Positions 25,444-35,156 of a stretch of 64,000 nt of DNA are shown here, in pieces. A model generated the notes under the pieces. The model did not search any database. It saw nothing but the letters and a program-made list of their open reading frames with translations, and was not told where the DNA came from. Position 1 is the first letter of the stretch; the number at the start of each line of letters is the position of its first letter. This DNA is from Alistipes sp. (GTDB lineage: Bacteria > Bacteroidota > Bacteroidia > Bacteroidales > Rikenellaceae): NCBI GenBank assembly GCA_017558115.1, contig JAFYWG010000061.1, positions 19,287-83,286 on the forward strand, in the 5' to 3' direction. Made by a program: the position numbers and the translations under genes.

Positions 25444-26910
25444 ATGAAAGAGAGACAGATTGTAGCCATTGACGTGGGCTCATCTAACGTAGTTATCGCC
25501 GTAGGTGCGATTGAGGATGACGGCCGCGTAAATATTCAGGGCATAGTATCGGAGCCTATCGAGGGCATCGATGCAGGCCGTGTGGAGAATAGCGAGACTG
25601 CAGGTCGTGCAGTAAAGGCGGCTAAGGAGCGTATAGAGCAGGAGCTAAACATCAAGATTACGGAGGCATACGCAGGTCTCTCGGGTGACTTTGTGCGCTG
25701 TGTGCAGGTCACAGACTATGTCTATGTGCAGGATGATGGCAGCAACCAGGTTACCGAGCGTGACCTCGACGACCTCGACCGCCGTATGCGTAGCGTTAAG
25801 CTCCCCGACGACCGTGAGGAGATCCTATCGATGGAGGCTATTCGCTACACCATCGACGATAAAGTTGTAGATATACCCGTAGGTGCTTATGGCCATATGC
25901 TTAAGGCAACCTACAACTTTATACTTGGTGACCGTGCTATGCGCGACCGCCTCAACCAGTGTCTCATGAGACAGGGCATCAAGGTCAAGGAGTTTGTGCC
26001 CAACGCCCTTATCTCGCACCTCTCTGTAGCTACGGATGAGGATATCGAGGAGGGTGCAGTGATTGTAGACCTCGGTGGCGGCGTTACGGATGTGTCGGTG
26101 CTCTTGCGTGGCAAGGTGCGCCACATAGCATCTATTCCTATCGGTGCTGATGCCATCAACAACGACATCCGTGCATATGGCATCCCCGCAAACTATGTCG
26201 AAAACCTCAAGCGTCGCTATGGCTCGGCCCTCACCGACTTGGCTACCGACGATAAGATTGTCTTCCCTGTGCGCCGTGGTGTGCCTAAGAGTATCCTTCG
26301 TCGCAACCTCGCAACTATTATCGAGGCGCGCCTCAAGGAGATTGCCGAGTGGGTACGTCGCGAGATTAAGGAGGCGGGTTGTGGCACACGCTTCTCGCCC
26401 ATCCTTCTAATCACGGGTGGTGGCGCCGAGATGCAGAACATCGAGACACTCTTTGCACGTGAGCTCGGCATTGACGAGGTGCGTGCTGTATATCCCGAGT
26501 ATGGCTTTACTGAGAATTTGACCGATGTTATCACCACTACGGCATACGCTACCGTGGCGTCGCTCTTGCGCTTTGGTGCAGAGCGTGGCACATGTTCTGT
26601 TGCTGTAGGTACGCGCGTTATGGCCCCTGTAGTTGAGGAGAAACCCGAGCGTCCCGCAGTTCGTGTTGTAGCGCCCAAGGCTGAGCCCGCCAAGGTTGTG
26701 GAGCCCGAGCCTGAGTCCACACCCGAGCCAGAGTCGAAACCCGCCACAGCACCTAAGCCTAAACCAGAACCAATAGATTATCAGGACCCATTTGATCCAG
26801 GTACTGGTGAGAAGCCCAAGAAGCTCAGTTTTATGGAGCGTGTTCAGCAGAAGATGAACAAGCTGGGTAGTGCGTTCGTAGGCAAGGAGGATGATAAAGA
26901 GGATTGGTAA
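25444..26910 (+). CDS. ftsA: Cell division protein FtsA
   Basis: The 488-residue actin-like ATPase tethers FtsZ to the membrane. The actin fold shows IDVGSSNVVIAVG near the start, the 1C domain, VIVDLGGGVTDVSVL (phosphate 2) and ITGGGAEM (adenosine motif). After the fold comes a long Pro/Glu/Lys-rich linker (about 400-455). An amphipathic tail (SFMERVQQKMNKLGSAFVG) follows that should be the membrane-targeting helix. Extended linkers are common in Bacteroidota FtsA. It is 36 nt after ftsQ and 18 nt before ftsZ. Confidence 0.95.
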   Translation: MKERQIVAIDVGSSNVVIAVGAIEDDGRVNIQGIVSEPIEGIDAGRVENSETAGRAVKAAKERIEQELNIKITEAYAGLSGDFVRCVQVTDYVYVQDDGSNQVTERDLDDLDRRMRSVKLPDDREEILSMEAIRYTIDDKVVDIPVGAYGHMLKATYNFILGDRAMRDRLNQCLMRQGIKVKEFVPNALISHLSVATDEDIEEGAVIVDLGGGVTDVSVLLRGKVRHIASIPIGADAINNDIRAYGIPANYVENLKRRYGSALTDLATDDKIVFPVRRGVPKSILRRNLATIIEARLKEIAEWVRREIKEAGCGTRFSPILLITGGGAEMQNIETLFARELGIDEVRAVYPEYGFTENLTDVITTTAYATVASLLRFGAERGTCSVAVGTRVMAPVVEEKPERPAVRVVAPKAEPAKVVEPEPESTPEPESKPATAPKPKPEPIDYQDPFDPGTGEKPKKLSFMERVQQKMNKLGSAFVGKEDDKEDW

Positions 26911-26928
26911 AAAAGGAGAAACAAAGAT

Positions 26929-28290
26929 ATGGAGAATATGAATGGAAATATGACCGACGACTTGGTTAAGGCTATCGCCGGCGACAATATATCGAACTTC
27001 GAGCTCGACTCTGAGTCTAACATCATGGTTATTGGTGTTGGTGGTGCGGGTGGCAATGCCGTAAACCACATGTACAAGATGGGTATTACGGGTGTAAACT
27101 TCGTGGTATGTAACACCGATGCCAAGGCTTTGAGCAACTGCGATGTCAAGAACAAGGTGCAGATGGGTCCCGGTCTTGGTGCGGGTAACGACCCTAAGCG
27201 TGGTAAGGAGCTCGCAACAGAGAGTGAGGAGCAGCTTCGTAGCTTGCTCGAGACCTCGGGTGTGAAGATGCTCTTCATCGCAGCAGGTATGGGTGGTGGT
27301 ACCGGTACTGGTGCTTCGCCCGTCATCGCAAAGCTCGCACACGAACTGAACATCCTCACCGTGGCTGTAGTTACAATGCCCTTCCGCATGGAGGGTCCTA
27401 GTCGCTACAATAGCGCTGTGGAGGGTGTCAGCGAGCTTAAGCAATGGGTGGACTCAACACTCGTTATCGACAACGAGCGCTTGCGTATGCTCTATGGTAA
27501 GTTGCCACTTAAGGAGGCCTTCGGCAAGGCCGATGATGTGTTGAGCATGGCGACTAAGGGTATTGCGGAGATTATCACCGTTGAGGTGGCCTTGGTACGT
27601 GTCGACTTTGCTGATGTCGAGAAGGTCATGCGCAAAAGCGGCCGCACACATATGTCTATGGTTAAGGCTACGGGTGAGAACCGCGCCTTGGAGGTTGCCG
27701 AGGGTGCTCTTAACTCTTCGCTCCTCGACGACAACAACATCAATGGCGCTAAGGAGATCTTGATTAACTTCGCCGTGCGCGACATTGATAACATTACTCA
27801 GGACGACATCACCATCGCTTTGGAGTGCATCCAGAAGCATGCAAGCTACAAGGATGAGGATGGTAACATCCACGCTGCCGATATCATCTGGGGTGCTTGC
27901 CAGAAGCCCTCGTTGGGTGAGGACGAACTCGAGATGGTCATCGTTGCTACGCGCTTTGCTGATGGCGAGGATATCAACATCGAGACTACATATGTTGAGC
28001 CTGTAACACCTTTCGACACCCAGCAGGGTGGCGTTGTGGAGCCGCAGCCGGTTGTCAATGAGCCACAGAAGCCTATCACCCCCGAGCCTCGCCGCGAGGT
28101 TATCATCACACCTCAGCAGGATAGATATCGTCAGGTGGGCCTCCAGAAGCGTGAGCCAGCATATGTGCGTCTCCGCTCGCAGTTTGAGGTGGAGAGCGAC
28201 TCACAGCAGAGAGTAAACTACCAGCAGCAGAGCGTAGCGCGCGAGGAGCGCCCCGCATCTGAGGGTGGCTTTGGTGAGCTTCAGTTCTAA
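26929..28290 (+). CDS. ftsZ: Cell division GTPase FtsZ, divergent T7 loop
   Basis: The 453-residue tubulin homologue forms the division ring. GTP-binding motifs are intact: VGGAGGNAVNHM (about 37-48) and tubulin signature GGGTGTGASPV (122-132). The T7 synergy loop, usually NVDFAD, reads VRVDFADV with Arg224 in place of the Asn; Asp226 and Asp229 are kept. The downstream SPLL-type segment also differs (SSLLDDNNINGAKEIL). The C-terminal linker (about 360-440) is Gln/Arg/Glu-rich and ends GGFGELQF. Catalysis in FtsZ needs insertion of the T7 loop into the next subunit, so the change may alter GTP turnover. It follows ftsA and precedes gldE by 17 nt. Confidence 0.95.
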   Translation: MENMNGNMTDDLVKAIAGDNISNFELDSESNIMVIGVGGAGGNAVNHMYKMGITGVNFVVCNTDAKALSNCDVKNKVQMGPGLGAGNDPKRGKELATESEEQLRSLLETSGVKMLFIAAGMGGGTGTGASPVIAKLAHELNILTVAVVTMPFRMEGPSRYNSAVEGVSELKQWVDSTLVIDNERLRMLYGKLPLKEAFGKADDVLSMATKGIAEIITVEVALVRVDFADVEKVMRKSGRTHMSMVKATGENRALEVAEGALNSSLLDDNNINGAKEILINFAVRDIDNITQDDITIALECIQKHASYKDEDGNIHAADIIWGACQKPSLGEDELEMVIVATRFADGEDINIETTYVEPVTPFDTQQGGVVEPQPVVNEPQKPITPEPRREVIITPQQDRYRQVGLQKREPAYVRLRSQFEVESDSQQRVNYQQQSVAREERPASEGGFGELQF

Positions 28291-28307
28291 GTAATACGAA
28301 AGTCGTA

Positions 28308-29699
28308 ATGTTTAACATTCTGACAACTGCCGACACACTCTCCATCGAGGCGGACTCGCTTGTGGTTACCACGGCGCCATCGGGCGTTGAGGCCGCGGCG
28401 ACGAGCGCTACGGAGGTGGCGGCCATAGCACTAAATAGCAATATAGACCTTGGCAATGTGGTGTTGTACGCCATCATTGCCTTGGTGCTTATTCTCTTTT
28501 CGGCAATGGCATCAGGTTCGGAGGTGGCATTCTTCTCGCTTACGCATAGCGATATCGATGAGTTGGAGTCGAAGAATACGGTGACCTCACGTCGCGTGCT
28601 CGACCTGCTCTCGAATCCCGACCGACTGTTGGCAACAATACTTGTGACCAATAACATGGTCAACATCTGTCTCGTTATCATGGCCACGCTGCTTGTGAAC
28701 GAGATATTTACCTTCGACGGCATCTGGCAGTTTATATTCAACACCATAGTCATCACCTTTGTGCTTCTGCTCTTTGGCGAGATATTGCCCAAGGTGGTGT
28801 CGCAGGCAAACCCCGTGAGGGTGTCGCAGATGCTCTCTGGACCGCTTAAGCTCTTGCGCTGGGCGGTGTACCCCTTGGCATTTATCCTTATCCGCACCTC
28901 GAGCCGTGTGAGTCGCCTCGCTACGAAGAATGCCGAAATATCGATTGAGGAGCTTGCCGATGCTGTAGACCTAACGGAGACGGGCTCCGTTGAGCAGCAG
29001 AAGATGCTCTCGGGTATTGTAAACTTCGGACAGACAGAGGTGGTGGAGATTATGCACTCGAGAGTAGACATCACGGGCTTGGAGTACGACTCGGACTATG
29101 ACGAGGTGCGTAAGGTGATTGTGGAGCAGGGCTACTCGCGCATCCCCGTCTATGGTGACGACCTCGACGATGTGCGTGGCATACTCTACGTCAAGGACCT
29201 ACTCCCCTACATCGCAGAGGCTACAACCTTCGAGTGGCAGAAGCTCCTGCGTAAGCCCTACTTTGTGCCTGAGCACATGATGATTGACGACCTCTTGAAG
29301 GAGTTCCAGAAGAATAAGATTCATATCGCCATCGTGGTAGATGAGTATGGCGCAACGCAGGGTCTTATTTCGTTGGAGGATATCCTCGAGGAGGTTGTGG
29401 GTGAGATTACGGACGAAAGCGATGAGGATGAGGATAAGCTCTATGAGAAGATTGGCGAGAGGAGCTACATCTTCGATGCCAAGATTCATATCGGCGAGTT
29501 CTTGCGCGTAATAGGCTTCGACGAGGATAGCTTCCAGGATGTTGAGGGTCATGCCGAGACGTTGGCGGGTCTAATGATGGAACTTAAGCGCGACCTACCG
29601 CGTCGTGGCGATGAGCTTGAGGCACATGGCGTGAAGTTCTTCATCGCAACGATGGATGGCCGCCGCGTGGATAAGATTAAGGTGGATATAAATGGTTAA
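28308..29699 (+). CDS. gldE: GldE-like CNNM/CorC-family membrane protein
   Basis: The protein has 463 residues. An N-terminal DUF21 (CNNM) domain contains about three or four membrane helices (about 45-200; MASGSEVAFFSL is the conserved start). A pair of CBS domains follows (about 230-360; GYSRIPVYGDDLDDVRGILY and DEYGATQGLISLEDILEE). The C-terminal CorC_HlyC transporter-associated domain ends GRRVDKIKV. CNNM/CorC proteins are linked to magnesium or cobalt export. In Bacteroidota the gldE name comes from gliding motility, which non-gliding Bacteroidales lack, so its role here is more likely ion transport. It overlaps the next gene by 8 nt. Confidence 0.88.
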   Translation: MFNILTTADTLSIEADSLVVTTAPSGVEAAATSATEVAAIALNSNIDLGNVVLYAIIALVLILFSAMASGSEVAFFSLTHSDIDELESKNTVTSRRVLDLLSNPDRLLATILVTNNMVNICLVIMATLLVNEIFTFDGIWQFIFNTIVITFVLLLFGEILPKVVSQANPVRVSQMLSGPLKLLRWAVYPLAFILIRTSSRVSRLATKNAEISIEELADAVDLTETGSVEQQKMLSGIVNFGQTEVVEIMHSRVDITGLEYDSDYDEVRKVIVEQGYSRIPVYGDDLDDVRGILYVKDLLPYIAEATTFEWQKLLRKPYFVPEHMMIDDLLKEFQKNKIHIAIVVDEYGATQGLISLEDILEEVVGEITDESDEDEDKLYEKIGERSYIFDAKIHIGEFLRVIGFDEDSFQDVEGHAETLAGLMMELKRDLPRRGDELEAHGVKFFIATMDGRRVDKIKVDING

Positions 29700-30267
29700 A
29701 CTTATAGTAGAGGCTATACCTCCCATATATCTCTGTTGCGATGCGCTCATCATGGCGAGCGACGTGGCCTCGGCCTCGCGCTTTCAGAACGACAGACGCC
29801 GCCGCGAGCACCTCGCATGGCGACGTGTGGTGCGCAGTGAGTTGGGTCGCAACGTATTGATAGAGTACAACGAGGTGGGAGCACCTGTGGTCGACACACC
29901 AAATACGCATATCAGTGTGGCTCATGGTGGTGAGAGGGTTGCTGTGGCCTTTGCGGATGAGCCTGTGGGTGTAGATGTAGAGTCTTTGGATCGTAACTAC
30001 GACCGGGTGAAGTCGCGCTATATGAGCCCCGCGGAGGAGGCGCTTTCCGAGATGGAGGAGTGGCCCGCAGTGGTGTGGACAGCCAAGGAGGCGGTATATA
30101 AGCTCTATGGCCAGCGCGAGGTGGATCTAACCGAAGATATACGCATCACGGCCTTCGATGCCGAGCGTATGCAGCTCAATGCTTCGGTGCGCGAGAGGGC
30201 AGACATCGTAGTCGAGGCTCAGATAATAGAAAATAGTGTGGTCGTATCAGTAGCCACATATAAATAG
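29692..30267 (+). CDS. 4'-phosphopantetheinyl transferase superfamily protein
   Basis: This 191-residue Sfp/AcpT-like enzyme would load the phosphopantetheine arm from CoA onto a carrier protein. The core motifs are VGVDVESLDRNYDRV (metal-binding Asp and the first signature) and VVWTAKEAVYKLYG (the WxxKEA signature). The start overlaps gldE by 8 nt. The gldE-PPTase pairing is recurrent in Bacteroidota. Which carrier protein it modifies cannot be told; no polyketide or peptide synthase is in the window, so the fatty-acid acyl carrier protein is the default guess. Confidence 0.88.
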   Translation: MVKLIVEAIPPIYLCCDALIMASDVASASRFQNDRRRREHLAWRRVVRSELGRNVLIEYNEVGAPVVDTPNTHISVAHGGERVAVAFADEPVGVDVESLDRNYDRVKSRYMSPAEEALSEMEEWPAVVWTAKEAVYKLYGQREVDLTEDIRITAFDAERMQLNASVRERADIVVEAQIIENSVVVSVATYK

Positions 30268-30273
30268 AGAAAA

Positions 30274-31728
30274 ATGTCATCAGTACAGAACAATACCGTT
30301 TCACTCGGTACCGACTCGCTCGGTAAGCTCTTGGCGCGATATGCCATTCCGGCAATCATCGCCATGGCATCGTCGTCGCTCTACCACATCATCGATAGTA
30401 TCTTTATCGGTCATGGCGTGGGTGGCTACGCAATCTCGGGTATGGCCATCACGCTGCCCATCATGAACATCGCTGCTGCCTTTGGTGCGATGGTGGGTGT
30501 GGGTGCTGCAGCCCGCATATCTATACGTTTGGGTGAGGGAAATAAGCGCGCCGCAGAGCAGATTCTCGGAAATGCCGTATTGCTAAATATGGTGCTTGGT
30601 ATATCTATCATGCTCATATTCCTCATCTTCCTCGACCCCATCCTCGTCTTCTTCTCAGGCGGTCAGGCGGGCGAAGAGACACTACACTATGCGCGCGAGT
30701 TTATGCGTGTGATTATGTTTGGTAACATCGTCACACACCTATACCTCGGCCTCAATGAGCAGCTTCGTGCCTCGGGATACCCCCGCAAGGCGATGTTCAT
30801 CATGATACTCTCGATGGTGATATGTACCATTTTGAACCCCTTGTTTATCTTCGGCTTCGGCTGGGGTGTGCGAGGCTCGGCTATCGCTACGGTCATCTCG
30901 CAGGTCATCTGTCTGCTTATCCAGATACACCACTACACCTCGAAGAAGAGCTTCTTGCGCTTCAGGCGCGAGAGCTTCCGCTTCAAGCGTAGCATCGTCA
31001 TCAACATCATCTCTATCGGCATGGCACCCTTCATCCTTAACGTGTGTGCCTCGCTCGTTGCGCGCTTCATGAACACGGCGCTCTTGGAGTATGGTGGTAT
31101 GGGTGTCGACGATGTGATACAAGCGTCAGCCCCTATTGAGGGTGGCGTGGGTGATATCTATGTGGGAGCCTACGGCGTTATGAACCGTGTGATTCTGCTC
31201 TTTATCATGGTTGCCAACGGCTTTAACCAGGGTATGCAGCCTATCGTGGGCTACAACTATGGCGCAAAGCAGTATGGCCGTGTACTAAAGACGTTGAAGT
31301 ATACTATAATCTGCGCTACGTGCGTCACTACCTTCGCCTTTGCCATCGGTATGCTCTTCCCAGAGTATGTTGCGGCACTCTTTGTTGAGGGTGGCAATAG
31401 CGCTGCCGACCAGGCTATGATTAGGGTTGTGGAGCAGGGTTTGAGCATCGCGATGATTATGTTCCCCTTGGTGGGCTTCCAGATTGTTGCGGGTGGCTTC
31501 TTCCAGTATATCGGTCGTGCCCCCATGGCAATGCTTCTTTCAGCGTCGCGACAGTTGTTGTTCCTGTTGCCGCTGTTGCTCACGCTTACTCCCCAGTTTG
31601 GTGCTGTGGGTGCGTGGATGTCGATGCCTATTGCCGACTCGGCATCGGTGCTTGTAGCCGCCACGCTCCTCTTTATCCAGGTGCGCAAACTAAAGCGCAT
31701 GGAGCGCGAACAACTCTTCCACAGATAA
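30274..31728 (+). CDS. MATE-family efflux transporter
   Basis: The 484-residue inner-membrane protein has about 12 membrane helices in two MatE halves. The first half begins LLARYAIPAIIAMASSSLY and IIDSIFIGHGVGGYAISG, a strong MATE signature. The second half contains MNRVILLFIMVANGFNQG and QPIVGYNYGAKQYGR, the NorM/DinF-like motif after helix 7-8. MATE proteins export cationic drugs or metabolites using Na+ or H+ gradients; the substrate is unknown. It lies 6 nt after the PPTase gene and is the last gene of the murG-led run. Confidence 0.93.
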   Translation: MSSVQNNTVSLGTDSLGKLLARYAIPAIIAMASSSLYHIIDSIFIGHGVGGYAISGMAITLPIMNIAAAFGAMVGVGAAARISIRLGEGNKRAAEQILGNAVLLNMVLGISIMLIFLIFLDPILVFFSGGQAGEETLHYAREFMRVIMFGNIVTHLYLGLNEQLRASGYPRKAMFIMILSMVICTILNPLFIFGFGWGVRGSAIATVISQVICLLIQIHHYTSKKSFLRFRRESFRFKRSIVINIISIGMAPFILNVCASLVARFMNTALLEYGGMGVDDVIQASAPIEGGVGDIYVGAYGVMNRVILLFIMVANGFNQGMQPIVGYNYGAKQYGRVLKTLKYTIICATCVTTFAFAIGMLFPEYVAALFVEGGNSAADQAMIRVVEQGLSIAMIMFPLVGFQIVAGGFFQYIGRAPMAMLLSASRQLLFLLPLLLTLTPQFGAVGAWMSMPIADSASVLVAATLLFIQVRKLKRMEREQLFHR

Positions 31729-31752
31729 TGGTTATACCTTATATATTATAGT

Positions 31753-31784
31753 AGAGTCCCACCAAATTGGCGGGACTCTTTTTG
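31753..31784. terminator. Terminator between MATE gene and recJ
   Basis: AGAGTCCC (31753-31760) pairs with GGGACTCT (31772-31779), followed by a T run. It lies between convergent genes and mainly serves the plus-strand MATE transcript. Confidence 0.8.
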
Positions 31785-31792
31785 TTGCAACT

Positions 31793-33553
31793 CTATCGCT
31801 CGGGCTTGATATCCTTAACGCGAAGCTGCTTGCTTACTGTGCCACGATAGTGGTTCTCGACAATCTGGTAGCACACCGAGATGGGCTTACCACCGCGTAC
31901 CCACTCGTAGTGTGTGGGCTGCTGGAAGGCGATAGCGGGGATTGTCGTATGTGGCTTCTGACGCTGCATCAAGTCCATGCGCAAGTGGTCGCACTCAACG
32001 CCCACAAGCTTCGCATCACCGCGGTTGCTTGCACCTGTAGTCATAAAGACTGGAGCGCCATTTCCAGGACCAAAGGGCTGGAAATTGTTCAGATGACGCT
32101 GGAACTGATCCGTAATGTCCGAGAACAACAACTCGCTATCGATGTCCACCTGGGGAACAAGGATGTTGGGGTCGATATTCTCTTCCACATAGTCGTTGAA
32201 GCGCTTGGTGAAGGCCTCAACATTCTCCTCCTTCATCGTGAGACCCGCAGCGTACATATGTCCACCGAAGTTCTCCAACAAGTCGGAGCACGACTCAACA
32301 GCTTGGTATAGGTCGAAGCCCGCAACCGAGCGTGCAGAGCCTGTAACGAAGCCGTTAGACTTTGTGAGCACAACCGTAGGACGATAGTAGGTCTCGATAA
32401 GGCGCGATGCCACGATGCCTACGATGCCCTTCATCCACTTAGGATTGTAGATGACAGTGCTCTTGAGAGCCTTAAGCTCGGGATGAGACTCCACATAGTC
32501 GTGCGCCTCCTGCGTAACGTTGCGGTCGATAGACTTACGATCCTGATTGAACGAGTCGATAACCTCGCCAAACTTCGCAGCCTCCTGCTCGTTACCCTCG
32601 ATAAGAAGGCTCACAGCAGCATGACCACCCGAAGGTGCAGCATTCTCATCATCCTCATCCATACGCATGCGTCCCGCAGCATTGATGCGTGGACCAATCT
32701 TGAAGACGATGTCGTCGATGGTGATGTTGTGACCCTCGAGACCACAAATCTTGATTATCGAGAGCAATCCCTTCGACGGCGTAGAGTTGAGCTTACGCAA
32801 TCCGTAGTATGCCAAAATGCGGTTTTCATCCACAAGAGGCACGATGTCTGAGGCGATACTTACGACCAACAAATCCAACAAGGGCTCGATCTGCGAGAAT
32901 GGAATGTTGTTGCGTCGTGCATAGGCCTCGACGAGTTTAAAACCAACGCCACAACCCGACAACTCATCGAAAGGATAGTTGCAGTCTGTGCGTTTGGGAT
33001 CCAATACAGCCACTGCCTGGGGAATCTCCTCGGCAGGTAGGTGGTGGTCGCAGATGATGAAATCTACGCCACGCTCTTTGGCATAGGCCACCTTTTCAAC
33101 GGCTTTGATACCGCAATCCAAAGCTATGACAAGCGTTACACCCTTGCGCAGTGCATGCTCGATGCTTCGGATTGATATGCCGTAACCATCGACATATCGG
33201 TCAGGAATGTAGAACAACAAATTTTTGTGTCCTATCTGGCTTAAGAACTTGTAGACCAGCGCCACGGCAGTGGTTCCGTCGACATCGTAGTCTCCGTAAA
33301 TCATTACCTTTTCGCCAGCCTTCACTGCCCTCTCGATGCGCTCCACGGCCTTGTCCATGTCCTTCATTAGGAATGGATCGTGCAAGTCGCGTAGCGATGG
33401 CGAGAAGAACTTCTTGGCCTTCTCCATGGTGTCTATGCCCCTCTGAACCAGTAGGTTGGTCAACACAGGCGACATGCCGAGCTCGGCTGATAAAGCCTCC
33501 ACCGTAGCGCGATCGCCTTGTGGCTTGACAACCCATCTTTTCTCTATGGGCAT
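31793..33553 (-). CDS. recJ: Single-stranded-DNA exonuclease RecJ
   Basis: This 586-residue 5'-3' exonuclease acts in mismatch and recombination repair. The DHH domain has YGDYDVDGTTAVALVYKFL (metal-binding Asp residues, about 84-102), ALDCGIKA and ICDHHLPAEEIP. The DHHA1 domain has FGGHMYAAGLTM (GGH motif), followed by an OB-fold C-terminal part. Length and order are normal. It is the last gene of a lipA-lipB-recJ unit, 5 nt after lipB. Confidence 0.95.
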   Translation of the reverse strand: MPIEKRWVVKPQGDRATVEALSAELGMSPVLTNLLVQRGIDTMEKAKKFFSPSLRDLHDPFLMKDMDKAVERIERAVKAGEKVMIYGDYDVDGTTAVALVYKFLSQIGHKNLLFYIPDRYVDGYGISIRSIEHALRKGVTLVIALDCGIKAVEKVAYAKERGVDFIICDHHLPAEEIPQAVAVLDPKRTDCNYPFDELSGCGVGFKLVEAYARRNNIPFSQIEPLLDLLVVSIASDIVPLVDENRILAYYGLRKLNSTPSKGLLSIIKICGLEGHNITIDDIVFKIGPRINAAGRMRMDEDDENAAPSGGHAAVSLLIEGNEQEAAKFGEVIDSFNQDRKSIDRNVTQEAHDYVESHPELKALKSTVIYNPKWMKGIVGIVASRLIETYYRPTVVLTKSNGFVTGSARSVAGFDLYQAVESCSDLLENFGGHMYAAGLTMKEENVEAFTKRFNDYVEENIDPNILVPQVDIDSELLFSDITDQFQRHLNNFQPFGPGNGAPVFMTTGASNRGDAKLVGVECDHLRMDLMQRQKPHTTIPAIAFQQPTHYEWVRGGKPISVCYQIVENHYRGTVSKQLRVKDIKPER

Positions 33554-33558
33554 AACTT

Positions 33559-34251
33559 CTATTTTTTATATTTAACATTTAAATTTTTCGTTAGGTGATT
33601 GATAAACTTGGGCTTAACCTCCTCCATCGTTACCTCGCGGCCAGTCAACGTCGTGAGTGAGCATACGCCACGATCGGTAAAGCCACATGGGTTGATCAGA
33701 TGGAACCAGTTGAGGTCCGTTGCGACGTTCATAGCCAAGCCGTGCATAGTTACGCCATGAGATGCGCGCACGCCAATGGCGCAAAGCTTCTCCAAGCGGT
33801 TGCCGGGGCGGGTGATCCACACACCCGATGCTCCCTCCGAGCGGTGAGCCTCGATGCCATACTCGGCTGCGAGGTCGATGATAGTCTGCTCGAGGGCTTC
33901 AATGTAACGTCTTACGCCCAAACCTATTGCGTCGAGGTCGACAATTGGGTAGCATACAAGCTGTCCTGGGCCATGGAAGGTGATGTCGCCGCCGCGGTCA
34001 ATGTGATAGAACTCCGCGCCGAGGCTCTCGAGGTACTCCTTCGAGCAGAGCATATTCTCGGCATGACCACTCTTTCCGAGGGTGTAGACGGCGGGGTGCT
34101 CAACGATAAGGATGGTGCCACGAGGCTCGTCCTCCTGGAACTCCTTGTTGAGCTTCTTAGTGCACAAAGCATCGAATAGCGAACGCTGCAAATCCCAGCA
34201 CTCGCCATACGACATGGTCTGTAAATCTCTGATTTCTACTTCGTGTTGCAT
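33559..34251 (-). CDS. lipB: Octanoyltransferase LipB
   Basis: The 230-residue cytoplasmic enzyme transfers octanoate from acyl carrier protein to lipoyl domains. Family motifs: VEHPAVYTLGKSG, RGGDITFHGPGQLVCYPIVDL with the conserved His and Gly-Pro-Gly-Gln, and IGVRASHGVTMHGLAMNV with the catalytic Lys region replaced as usual by the conserved Gly/His loop. The catalytic Cys is in LINPCGFTDRGVCSL. The start overlaps the end of lipA by 16 nt, so translation is probably coupled. Confidence 0.95.
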   Translation of the reverse strand: MQHEVEIRDLQTMSYGECWDLQRSLFDALCTKKLNKEFQEDEPRGTILIVEHPAVYTLGKSGHAENMLCSKEYLESLGAEFYHIDRGGDITFHGPGQLVCYPIVDLDAIGLGVRRYIEALEQTIIDLAAEYGIEAHRSEGASGVWITRPGNRLEKLCAIGVRASHGVTMHGLAMNVATDLNWFHLINPCGFTDRGVCSLTTLTGREVTMEEVKPKFINHLTKNLNVKYKK

Positions 34252-35129
34252 ACCTTCTTCACAGCATCTAATGCGGCATCAGCCAGGTATGACGAGCGCA
34301 CAAGGGGTGCGCTGGCACAATAGCTGAAGCCCATGTCGAGAGCTGCAAGTCGGTACTCTTCGAACTTCTCGGGAGTGATATACGCCTTAACGGGGTAGTG
34401 CTCCTTTGTTGGTCGAAGATACTGTCCGAGGGTGACGATGCTCACGCCCACTTCGCGTAGGTCTCTGAGTGTTGTCAACACCTCCTCTTCGCTCTCGCCC
34501 AATCCGACCATAATACCGCTTTTTGCCACTGCTCCGCTATCGGCGATGTGCTTAAGTGTCGCCAACGATGTGCGATACTTAGCGCGCGAACGCACCTCGG
34601 GAGTTAGTCGCTCAACGGTCTCGATATTGTGTCCCACGATGTCGGGACGCGATGCCAACACCACATCGAGTAACTCGGGGCGGGCATCCATATCGGAAAT
34701 AAGGAGCTCTATAGTTGCGTTAGGATTATCACGACGAATAGCCTCGACGGTGCGCGCCCAGATGCGTGCTCCATGATCTTCGAGGTCGTCACGTGTTACA
34801 GATGTAACCACAACATGCTTTAGGCCCATGAGCTTTACGCTCTCGGCAACCTTGTCGGGTTCTGCCTCATCGGGTGGCAACGGTCGTCCCGTCTGCGTTG
34901 CGCAGAAACGACAGTTGCGTGTACATATGTCGCCCAAAATCATGAAGGTAGCGGTACGACGGCTCCAGCACTCCGCCTTATTGGGACACATTCCGCTGCT
35001 GCATATGGTATGCAGGCAACGTCCCTCGACGATTTGCTCCACCTCCGCACTATCCGCCGTACTTCTTAGGCTAATCTTTAGCCATTCGGGCTTACGCAGA
35101 TGCTCGTATTTTTCACGAACCTTCGGCAT
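34236..35129 (-). CDS. lipA: Lipoyl synthase LipA (radical SAM)
   Basis: I choose the ATG at 35129 (297 residues, MPKVREKYEHLRKPEWL). An upstream in-frame ATG adds 40 unlike residues and lies beyond the promoter boxes. The enzyme inserts two sulfurs into octanoyl groups made by LipB. It has both cluster motifs: the auxiliary CSSGMCPNKAECW and the radical-SAM CTRNCRFCATQTG. It also has the terminal RSSY motif that ligates the auxiliary cluster. A complete promoter lies just upstream. LipA, LipB and RecJ form one unit. Confidence 0.96.
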   Translation of the reverse strand: MPKVREKYEHLRKPEWLKISLRSTADSAEVEQIVEGRCLHTICSSGMCPNKAECWSRRTATFMILGDICTRNCRFCATQTGRPLPPDEAEPDKVAESVKLMGLKHVVVTSVTRDDLEDHGARIWARTVEAIRRDNPNATIELLISDMDARPELLDVVLASRPDIVGHNIETVERLTPEVRSRAKYRTSLATLKHIADSGAVAKSGIMVGLGESEEEVLTTLRDLREVGVSIVTLGQYLRPTKEHYPVKAYITPEKFEEYRLAALDMGFSYCASAPLVRSSYLADAALDAVKKVCNTK

Positions 35130-35156
35130 TTTAAGTTCACTTTTTTCCAATTGATG

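Noticed and set aside
26407-29074. Long open frames on the minus strand opposite ftsA, ftsZ and gldE (up to 345 codons)
   Set aside because: They are antisense to strong genes, have no recognisable domains, and have the low-complexity composition expected of the complementary strand of GC-rich codons.
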